Origin: JAJDBU01 sp046756925
GTDB taxonomy: Bacteria > Nitrospirota > Nitrospiria > SBBL01 > JAADHI01
Direction of reading: 5' to 3'
Length of the DNA stretch: 32,692 nucleotides
Assembly: GCA_046756925.1 (NCBI GenBank)
Contig: JBHHXH010000025.1
Location: 1-32,692, forward strand
Shown here: positions 24,649 to 31,082 of the stretch, piece after piece
Layout of the letters: each line of letters starts with the position of its first letter
How positions within the stretch are numbered: the stretch's first letter is position 1
Notes under the pieces: model-generated
The model's input: only the letters and a program-made list of their open reading frames with translations
Databases searched by the model: none
Told to the model about the DNA's origin: nothing
Translations under genes and position numbers: made by a program

Positions 24649-25850
24649 TACACGCTGTCCAATAGGTGGCCGAGTTTCTTTTTTTTGGTGCGAAGATAAT
24701 GAAGGTTTTTCTCATGGGGCACCACTTCGATCGAAACCCGCTCCACCACCTCTAGGCCATAGCCGTCAATCCCAACAATCTTTCGGGGGTTGTTGGTCAT
24801 CAACCGGATCTTTCGGAGTCCCAAATCGACCAGAATCTGTGCGCCGATGCCATAATCCCTTAAATCGTCTTTGAAGCCGAGATCGATGTTCGCCTGGACG
24901 GTGTCTCTTCCGGCGTCCTGAAGACCATAGGCCTTGAGTTTGTTAATCAAACCGATGCCACGTCCTTCTTGGTTTAAATAAAGCAAGACGCCCGCGCCTT
25001 CGGTTTCGATCATCGACATGGCGGCATGAAGCTGTTCGCCGCAGTCGCATCGTTTAGAGCTGAAGATATCGCCCGTGACGCAACCGGAGTGAACACGAAC
25101 CAGGAAGGATCGCTCGGGCGTAATCGCTCCTTTCACCAAAGCGATGTGACACTCATGATCGACTTCGTTTTGAAAGGCGATGGCCTGAAACATGCCGTAA
25201 TCGGTTGGGAGCGTCGCCCCCGCCACGCGATGGACCAAGGATTCCCGGTTCATCCGATAGGCAATCAAATCCTTAATGGTCACTCTTTTGAGATCGTGTT
25301 TTTTTGAAAATTCGATCAACTCGGGTGTGCGGGCCATGGTGCCGTCTTCATTCATGATTTCACAAATAACGCCGGCGGGAAACAGGCCTGCCAATCGGGC
25401 GAGATCAACCGAGCCTTCGGTTTGTCCGGCGCGTTTTAAAACGCCGCCGCTTTGCGCGCAAATGGGGAAAATATGACCGGGTTTCACAAGGTCTTCGGGC
25501 TTGGCTTTCGGTGCAACGGCCGCGCGGATGGTGACAGCGCGGTCCTTGGCGGAAATGCCGGTGCTTGTTCCATGACGGGCATCGATGGAGATCGTAAAGG
25601 CCGTTCTAAACGACGCGGTATTTTCTTGTGTCATCTGCGGCAGTTGGAGCTGCTTCGCCCTGTCTTCAGTGAGGGTCAAGCAGATCAGACCCCGCGCATA
25701 CCGGGCCATGAAATTGATGGCCTCAGGGCTCACCTTTTCTGCGGCAATCACGAGATCGCCTTCGTTTTCACGATCTTCGTCATCGCTTAAGATGACCATC
25801 TTTCCTTTTTTTATGTCGGAGATGGCCTCCTCAACGGCCTGAAGTTCCAT
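24648..25850 (-). CDS. ribBA: Bifunctional 3,4-dihydroxy-2-butanone-4-phosphate synthase/GTP cyclohydrolase II
   Basis: Supplies both precursors of riboflavin. From ATG 25850 (400 residues), the N-terminal RibB half has DDEDRENEGD (23-32) and RHGTSTGISAKDR. The C-terminal RibA half has the zinc site SGCVTGDIFSSKRCDCG and LNQEGRGIGL. The ATG is preferred over TTG 25874, as it follows TGGAAA and matches the usual N-terminus. A consensus promoter lies 49-77 bp upstream and leaves a ~42-nt leader, too short for an FMN riboswitch. First gene of ribBA-ribH-nusB-M17N-purB-purS. Confidence 0.96.
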   Translation of the reverse strand: MELQAVEEAISDIKKGKMVILSDDEDRENEGDLVIAAEKVSPEAINFMARYARGLICLTLTEDRAKQLQLPQMTQENTASFRTAFTISIDARHGTSTGISAKDRAVTIRAAVAPKAKPEDLVKPGHIFPICAQSGGVLKRAGQTEGSVDLARLAGLFPAGVICEIMNEDGTMARTPELIEFSKKHDLKRVTIKDLIAYRMNRESLVHRVAGATLPTDYGMFQAIAFQNEVDHECHIALVKGAITPERSFLVRVHSGCVTGDIFSSKRCDCGEQLHAAMSMIETEGAGVLLYLNQEGRGIGLINKLKAYGLQDAGRDTVQANIDLGFKDDLRDYGIGAQILVDLGLRKIRLMTNNPRKIVGIDGYGLEVVERVSIEVVPHEKNLHYLRTKKKKLGHLLDSV

Positions 25851-25898
25851 GAAGTTTCCATCGAAAATAAACAATCAGCTTTGGATATGGGCTAATTC

Positions 25899-25927
25899 AC
25901 TATATAAAAATTGAATAGTGGTGTCAA
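25899..25927 (-). promoter_or_regulatory. Sigma-70 promoter of the ribBA operon
   Basis: On the minus strand, TTGACA (25922-25927), a 17-bp spacer and TATAGT (25899-25904) match 6 of 6 and 5 of 6. The start would be near 25892, 42 nt before the ribBA ATG. It sits directly downstream of the glnA terminator. Confidence 0.8.
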
Positions 25928-25939
25928 ACACCGGAGCAC

Positions 25940-25976
25940 AAAAAAGGACCTACCCAATGAGGTAGGCCCTTTTTTG
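25940..25976 (-). terminator. Bidirectional intrinsic terminator between glnA and ribBA
   Basis: Stem GGACCTACC/GGTAGGCCC (25946-25954 with 25961-25969, one mismatch) with loop CAATGA. It is flanked by six A on the left and six T on the right, so it can act on both strands. It ends the glnA transcript on the minus strand. Confidence 0.85.
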
Positions 25977-25999
25977 AAAATCCGCTTTATTCTCGATAC

Positions 26000-27409
26000 T
26001 TATATGTCGTAATAAAGCGCGAACTCATAGGGATGCGGTCGCACCCGGATGGCGTCGACTTCGTTTTCCCGCTTGTAATCGAGCCATGTCTGAATAATGC
26101 TTTCGGTAAATACATCGCCTTTTAGGAGGAAGGCATGATCCGCTTCCAAGGCATTGAGCGCTTCATCCAGGCTGGAAGGCATCGTTTGCAGAGACGCGGC
26201 CTCCGTCGGTTCCAATTCATAGAGGTTTTTGTCCATCGCTTCTCCGGGGTCGATTTTATTTTCAATGCCGTCTATCCCGGCCATGAGCATCGCACTGAAA
26301 GCGAAGTAAGGGTTACATGTCGGGTCGGGGAAGCGTACCTCGATCCGTTTCGCTTTCGGGCTGGTGGAGTACATGGGGATACGAATCGAAGCGCTCCGAT
26401 TTCTGCTGGAATAAGCGAGGTTGACCGGTGCTTCGAAACCCGGTGTCAAACGCTTGTAAGAATTCGTCGTCGGGTTGGTCAATGCCGCGAGGGCTTTTGC
26501 ATGTTTCAAGATCCCTCCGATGTAAAACAAACAGGTCTGACTGACCCCCGCGTATTCATCACCGGCAAATAAAGGTTTGCCCTCTTTCCAAATCGACTGG
26601 TGAGTGTGCATCCCCGATCCGTTATCATCGAACACCGGTTTTGGCATAAAGGTGACCGTTTTGTTGTGCCGTTTGGCGACATTTTTGGCGATATATTTGT
26701 AAAGCAAGAGTTTATCGGCCATCTTGACCAAGGAGTCGAAACGCATGTCAATCTCGGCTTGGCCCGCGGTCGCCACCTCGTGATGCTCTTTTTCGACGAT
26801 AATGCCGGCTTTTTGCATCTCCAGCACGATCTCCGTTCTGAGATCTTCAAGGCTGTCGACCGGGGGAACCGGGAAGTAGCCTTCTTTATGACGCGGCTTG
26901 TGGCCCAGGTTTTCTCCCTCTTTTCCCCGGTTCCAAACCCCCTCTTCGGAATCGACGTAATAATAGGCCGCTTGAGGGGTTTGATCGAAACGGACATGAT
27001 CGAAAATGAAAAACTCGGCTTCCGGTCCGAAATAGGCGGCATCGCCGATACCGGATGCCTTGAGGTAGGCCTCCGCCTTCTGGGCCACATAACGGGGATC
27101 CTTCTCGTAATTTTGATTGAGGATCGGGTCTTTAATATTGCATACGACCGAAAGGGTTGCCGCTTTCGTAAACGGATCCATGATGGCTGTTGTCGGATCC
27201 GGGATCACAAGCATGTCGCTGTCGTTAATGGCCTGCCAACCGCGGATGCTCGAACCGTCGAAACCGGAGCCTTCCTGAAAGATCGTTTCGGGAAATTCGC
27301 CGATCGGCGTGGCAAAATGCTGCCATGAACCTGGAAGGTCGACAAATTTAAAGTCAACCATTTCCGCCTTGTTTTTTTTCGCAAACTCTAAGACTTCTTT
27401 TGGTGTCAT
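26000..27409 (-). CDS. glnA: Glutamine synthetase, type I
   Basis: Assimilates ammonia into glutamine. The 469-residue product is a GSI-beta form. N-terminal FKFVDLPGSWQHFATP (Trp-bearing latch region) and EGSGFDGSSIRGW (beta-grasp), the ammonium and ATP motifs, and NGSGMHTHQSIWK are present. The adenylylation Tyr397 lies in KNLYELEPTEA, so GlnE-type covalent control is likely if that enzyme is present. ATG 27409 overlaps the nadE stop as ATGA, and its AGGAGGAAG site lies within the last nadE codons. Glutamine made here is also the nitrogen donor used by NadE. It is followed by a bidirectional terminator. Confidence 0.97.
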   Translation of the reverse strand: MTPKEVLEFAKKNKAEMVDFKFVDLPGSWQHFATPIGEFPETIFQEGSGFDGSSIRGWQAINDSDMLVIPDPTTAIMDPFTKAATLSVVCNIKDPILNQNYEKDPRYVAQKAEAYLKASGIGDAAYFGPEAEFFIFDHVRFDQTPQAAYYYVDSEEGVWNRGKEGENLGHKPRHKEGYFPVPPVDSLEDLRTEIVLEMQKAGIIVEKEHHEVATAGQAEIDMRFDSLVKMADKLLLYKYIAKNVAKRHNKTVTFMPKPVFDDNGSGMHTHQSIWKEGKPLFAGDEYAGVSQTCLFYIGGILKHAKALAALTNPTTNSYKRLTPGFEAPVNLAYSSRNRSASIRIPMYSTSPKAKRIEVRFPDPTCNPYFAFSAMLMAGIDGIENKIDPGEAMDKNLYELEPTEAASLQTMPSSLDEALNALEADHAFLLKGDVFTESIIQTWLDYKRENEVDAIRVRPHPYEFALYYDI

Positions 27410-29199
27410 GCTATTTTCTTCCTCCTTTTTTTTGTTGTGGAACTGATATTTTTTCCTTCATCTGCTTGGTAATCTGTTCCGTACCGGTTGGTAATCGGCA
27501 TTCTGCGATCCTTGCCGAAGGCCCGCGGCGAAATTTTGATACCCACGGGCGCCTGTCGTCGTTTAAACTCCGACGCGTCGACAAGGCCGATGACGTTTGA
27601 AACGGTTTCAGGCTCGAAGCCCAAAGCGACGATCTCCGCAATGTCTTTGTCTTGTTCTACATAGGCCTGTAAAATCGGATCGAGAATATCGTAGGGTGGA
27701 AGGCTGTCCTGATCGCATTGATTGGAGCGAAGTTCCGCGGTGGGCGGTTTCTCGAAAATACTGGACGGAATCGGTGCGTCGGCCCGTTTGTTCCGGTATC
27801 GCGCCAGACGATAGACCGAGCCTTTCCAAAGATCCTTGATGACGGCAAAACCGCCAGCCATGTCGCCGTACAAAGTCGTGTAACCCACACTCAATTCGCT
27901 TTTATTCCCGGTCGTGAGGACAAGCCAGCCGAATTTATTCGAAAGGGCCATCAGGATGTTGCCCCGAATCCGAGACTGAAGGTTTTCCTCCGTAATATCC
28001 GTTTCCGTTTCCGCGAATACGTCCGAGAGAAGCGCGCGTGTCGATCCGAAAGGCCCTTCGATCGGAAGGACGATGAGACGAATGCCTAAATTTTTGGCAA
28101 GCGTCTTCGCATCCTGGGCGCTTTGGTTTGAAGTATAGCGGGAGGGCATGAAAACAAGAACGACATTTTTCCGTCCCAATGCATCGGCTGCCAAGACGGC
28201 CGTGAGGGCGGAATCGATTCCACCGGAAAGTCCCATTACGACTTTTTTAAAACGATTTTTCGAGACATAGTCGGAGAGACCCAGTGTCAAAGCACGGTAA
28301 AGCTCATCTTCCCAAGTCCGTTTTTTTGCGATCGAACCTTTGGTGAGCGTCCGGCGGCTTCGGAGTCCGGCGGCCTGAAAGATCCATTGGTCGCTCCCGG
28401 AAACAACTTGCGTCGCGCCCTTCCGATGCCCAAGCGAGAGGGGAAGCGTTGACCTCGCGGCCCCATCGAAGGGGAGGTCCAGGAATAATAAAGCTTCTTC
28501 AAACTGAGGCGCGCGCGCCAGGCGTTTTCCCGCCTGATTGAAGACGAGGCTTCCCCCATCGAACACGAGTTCGTCTTGTCCTCCCACCATATTGACATAG
28601 GCGATTTGGACCTGGTGATCCTTGGCCCTTTTTGCCAACACCGCCTCGCGCGCTTGTCCTTTCCGGAGATGATAAGGAGACGCATTGATGTTGACAATCA
28701 ATTCGGCGCCTCCGTTTTCCACTTGTTGTTTGATCGGCCCATCCGCATGCCAAATATCTTCACAGATATTGACGCCAATGCGGATGCCGTTTAATGAAAA
28801 AACAGGGGCGTCTTGGCCCGCCGAAAAATACCTGTTTTCGTCGAAAACGCCGTAGTTGGGAAGATGCCACTTGTGGTAAACAAAGGCGAGCGTACCGTCG
28901 TGAATGATCGCCGCCGCATTGTATAGATCTTTTGTACGGTCGATAAAACCGACAATCACGGTCATTCCCCGGCCCATCGGGATCATCGCATCCAGACCCT
29001 TTCGGTTCTCATCGATAAAGTTCGGTTTTAAGAGCAGGTCTTCAGGCGGATAGCCCGTAATTGCCATTTCAGGGAAGGCAATCAGATCGGCCTGACGGCT
29101 CCCGGCTTTTTTTATGGCCTCTTCGATCTTTTGTAGATTGCCCGAGAAATCTCCCACCGTGCTGTTCATTTGCGCCAAGGCGATCCGAAGGTGTTTCAT
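27406..29199 (-). CDS. nadE: Glutamine-dependent NAD+ synthetase
   Basis: Converts nicotinic acid adenine dinucleotide to NAD+, taking ammonia from glutamine. From ATG 29199 (597 residues), the nitrilase-type glutaminase domain has the triad Glu44 (AFPEMAITGY), Lys110 (VYHKWHLPNYG) and Cys146 (GVNICEDIW). The synthetase domain has the P-loop LSGGIDS (324-330), then GNKSELSVGYTTLYGDMAG. The frame is open to 29307 across the leader, but those codons encode the hairpin region and lack similarity. ATG 29199 has AAAAGGG upstream and gives the family N-terminus MKHLRIALAQ. The Lys/Arg-rich C-terminus codes for the glnA ribosome binding site. It is likely controlled by the leader at 29236-29309. Confidence 0.96.
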   Translation of the reverse strand: MKHLRIALAQMNSTVGDFSGNLQKIEEAIKKAGSRQADLIAFPEMAITGYPPEDLLLKPNFIDENRKGLDAMIPMGRGMTVIVGFIDRTKDLYNAAAIIHDGTLAFVYHKWHLPNYGVFDENRYFSAGQDAPVFSLNGIRIGVNICEDIWHADGPIKQQVENGGAELIVNINASPYHLRKGQAREAVLAKRAKDHQVQIAYVNMVGGQDELVFDGGSLVFNQAGKRLARAPQFEEALLFLDLPFDGAARSTLPLSLGHRKGATQVVSGSDQWIFQAAGLRSRRTLTKGSIAKKRTWEDELYRALTLGLSDYVSKNRFKKVVMGLSGGIDSALTAVLAADALGRKNVVLVFMPSRYTSNQSAQDAKTLAKNLGIRLIVLPIEGPFGSTRALLSDVFAETETDITEENLQSRIRGNILMALSNKFGWLVLTTGNKSELSVGYTTLYGDMAGGFAVIKDLWKGSVYRLARYRNKRADAPIPSSIFEKPPTAELRSNQCDQDSLPPYDILDPILQAYVEQDKDIAEIVALGFEPETVSNVIGLVDASEFKRRQAPVGIKISPRAFGKDRRMPITNRYGTDYQADEGKNISSTTKKRRKKIA

Positions 29200-29235
29200 C
29201 TGCCCTTTTAACCTCAAGCATCGGGGATTGATGCC

Positions 29236-29309
29236 AAAAAAAAAAGAATGGCGTCTCCCCCAGCTTGGAGAAGACGCCATCGTCTTCTGAGAGATTCTCA
29301 CTCTCAAAC
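29236..29309 (-). promoter_or_regulatory. nadE-glnA leader with mutually exclusive hairpins (attenuator or ~74-nt small RNA)
   Basis: Minus-strand RNA starting near 29309. Hairpin 1: GAGAG/CUCUC with 7-nt loop (29289-29305). Alternative hairpin: AGAAGACG-AUGG-CGUCUUCU, 8 bp (29269-29288). Terminator: AUGGCGUCUUCUCC paired with GGGGGAGACGCCAU around loop AAGCU, 14 bp including two G-U pairs (29248-29280), followed by UC and ten U (29236-29247). The alternative hairpin uses most of the 5' arm of the terminator, so only one can form. nadE ATG lies 37 nt after the U-run. No known riboswitch class is recognised. Confidence 0.7.
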
Positions 29310-29316
29310 GAGGGTC

Positions 29317-29345
29317 ATTATGCGTATTCTTACAGAAATTGTCAA
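29317..29345 (-). promoter_or_regulatory. Sigma-70 promoter upstream of the nadE leader
   Basis: On the minus strand, TTGACA (29340-29345), 17-bp spacer and CATAAT (29317-29322) match 6 of 6 and 5 of 6. It lies between the purC stop (29400) and the terminator hairpin, so transcripts from it must cross the hairpin to reach nadE. Confidence 0.8.
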
Positions 29346-29399
29346 GCGCAATATCGCATCAAAATGGAGCTGGCCGGATTTCTTAAGGAGCCACGCGTA

Positions 29400-30326
29400 T
29401 CATTCGGTTTCAGCGGTCAGCGCTTTTAATGCCTCATCGTAACGGCGGCGCGTCTGCCTGACAATCGCTTCCGGCAAATGGGGTGGGGGCGGTGAGCCGT
29501 TCCACTCGATGGAAAGAAGGTAGTCCCGAACGAACTGTTTGTCGAAACTTGGCTGAGCCTTGCCGGGGGAATAGGAGGCCTCCGGCCAGAATCGGGACGA
29601 ATCCGGCGTCAACAATTCGTCGATAAGCAGGAGGTCTCCCGTGGCCGGATCGAGCCCGAATTCCATCTTGGTGTCGGCCAAAATGATTCCACAGGCTTTT
29701 GCTTTCTTCAAGGCTCTTTTGTAAATCGTGAGACTGATCTCCCTGACTCGCTTGGCTAAATCGGCTCCGATCATCGATTGCATCTCTTCGAAAGAGATGT
29801 TTAAATCGTGTCCTCCCACGGCGGACTTCGTGGAGGGCGTAAAAATCGCTTCCGGCAAGGCCTCAGACTCCATCAGGCCGGGCGGCAAGGTTTGTCCCGA
29901 GATCGAACCGCACTGCAGATAGTCCTTCCAACCGGACCCGGAGAGATAACCACGGACGATACATTCGACCGGAATCGGTGTGGCTTTCCGAACCAGCATA
30001 CTTCGACCTTCCAAGATCGGACGGTAGGCATTGCAATCCGGCGGGAAGTCTTCAAAAGCCGCCGTAATGAGGTGGCTGCGCGGCATGTCTTCCATTTTCG
30101 AAAGCCACTGAAACCAAAAGAGGGAAAGCATCGTCAAAATGCGTCCCTTGCCGGGAATGCCTTCCGGGAGAATGACATCGAAGGCTGAAATTCGGTCGGT
30201 GGCGACAAAAAGCAAGGCATAACCCAGATCGTAGATATCCCGAACTTTGCCTTGATGCAGCAATTCCAAATCGGACAACCCGGTTTCGAGGACGACATCC
30301 TCCGATAAACCCATAGATCTCTTCAT
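29400..30326 (-). CDS. purC: Phosphoribosylaminoimidazole-succinocarboxamide (SAICAR) synthase
   Basis: Joins aspartate to CAIR in purine synthesis. The 308-residue form is the longer, plant/yeast-like type. Motifs: LLHQGKVRDIYDLG, ATDRISAFDVILPEGIPGKG, VECIVRGYLSGSGWKDY, LADTKMEFGLD and IDELLTPDSSRFWP. ATG 30326 follows TAAGGAGC by one base, which is tight; ATG 30314 is possible. The gene has no terminator of its own before the nadE promoter except the leader hairpin, so read-through into nadE would pass the same structure. Confidence 0.95.
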   Translation of the reverse strand: MKRSMGLSEDVVLETGLSDLELLHQGKVRDIYDLGYALLFVATDRISAFDVILPEGIPGKGRILTMLSLFWFQWLSKMEDMPRSHLITAAFEDFPPDCNAYRPILEGRSMLVRKATPIPVECIVRGYLSGSGWKDYLQCGSISGQTLPPGLMESEALPEAIFTPSTKSAVGGHDLNISFEEMQSMIGADLAKRVREISLTIYKRALKKAKACGIILADTKMEFGLDPATGDLLLIDELLTPDSSRFWPEASYSPGKAQPSFDKQFVRDYLLSIEWNGSPPPPHLPEAIVRQTRRRYDEALKALTAETE

Positions 30327-30656
30327 GCTCCTTACACTTCTTAACTAATGAAAAAAAAGGAGTTTATCACCCTTCAGCAAAGAAAGCCATCGTGTTTTTT
30401 TAAACCAAATAATCGCGTATAAACCCATGTGCCTTTAGGGCGTTCACATCCACCACCTCTTTTTTAAAAGTAGCAGAGCATGCCAAAACCAGAACAGCCC
30501 ATCAAGTCTAAAAAAGGAATATCCTCGCCGCCAGTTGCAAGCGGTGGGATACATCGATTGGATGCTCCTTAGATGAAAAGATACTCGTTTTGCATGACGC
30601 TGTAATAATGAGAGGCAGGCCTGCAAGTGGATTCGATGTTTCTCAATATATCATTC
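30327..30656. other. Intergenic region without a supported gene
   Basis: AT-rich stretch upstream of purC. The minus-strand open frame 30444-30626 lacks a ribosome binding site and any family signature. A 30-codon + frame starting ATG 30480 (rich in Pro, Lys and Ser) also lacks support. No tRNA or convincing promoter was recognised. Confidence 0.4.
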
Positions 30657-30818
30657 TTAAAGAGATTGCATCCAATTGCGCATGTTGTCTCCCAAAAGGA
30701 TCAAGGCGTCGACAAGCTGTTTAAGGGGGGAAGAAATGATCTCAATCATTCCAATATATGACAAGAAAGTAATAACCATCAGGATAAGAGAAATGAAGCC
30801 AGCCATACGTAGGATCAA
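30657..30818 (-). CDS. Small membrane protein (53 residues, TTG start)
   Basis: A short reading frame preceded by a perfect GGAGG (30825-30829) 6 nt before TTG 30816-30818. The product has one hydrophobic helix (residues 6-28, AGFISLILMVITFLSYIGMI), then an amphipathic tail (SSPLKQLVDALILLGDNMRNWMQSL). ATG at residue 5 is an alternative start but lies far from the site. Codon use looks normal and the helix plus amphipathic tail is coherent, but no family is recognised. It could be an accessory subunit or a membrane regulator. Confidence 0.55.
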   Translation of the reverse strand: MILRMAGFISLILMVITFLSYIGMIEIISSPLKQLVDALILLGDNMRNWMQSL

Positions 30819-31082
30819 GGATTGCCTCCAATAATAACGGGAAGTACTTTAACACAAATCGAAACCCGATGAAATCGTTCTTAAGAAATACCTTGGAGGT
30901 TGTGTGTGGAGTAAAAAAATGTCGTCATTTCGACGTGATCTGAAAAATTCTGGTTTTGAGGAAGTTACTCTCAGGTCAGACGCCCCCGCTATTGGATTGT
31001 TGCGGGTAAAAGGACATCCACCATCTGGATCGCTGCCGGCTTTTTAAAGACTTCCCTGGACGTCAGGCCGTAGCCAAGGGCT
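30819..31082. other. Intergenic region downstream of the bd-like oxidase gene
   Basis: The minus-strand frame one base out of phase with the oxidase gene remains open from its 3' end to a TAG near 30992. On the + strand a 42-codon frame (ATG 30919, GGAG upstream, stop 31045-31047) overlaps this antisense. Neither is supported enough to call a gene. Confidence 0.35.

Noticed and set aside
25850..25898. FMN riboswitch before ribBA
   Set aside because: The promoter leaves a leader of only about 42 nt with no stem structure or conserved FMN-element sequence.
29200..29307. 36-codon N-terminal extension of nadE
   Set aside because: The codons cover the hairpins and U-run; the family N-terminus begins at ATG 29199, which has a ribosome binding site.
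30444..30626. 60-codon open frame on the minus strand
   Set aside because: No ribosome binding site and no coherent protein features.
30919..31047. 42-codon + strand frame with GGAG upstream
   Set aside because: Short, no family recognised, and it lies antisense to a competing open frame from the oxidase gene; not enough support.
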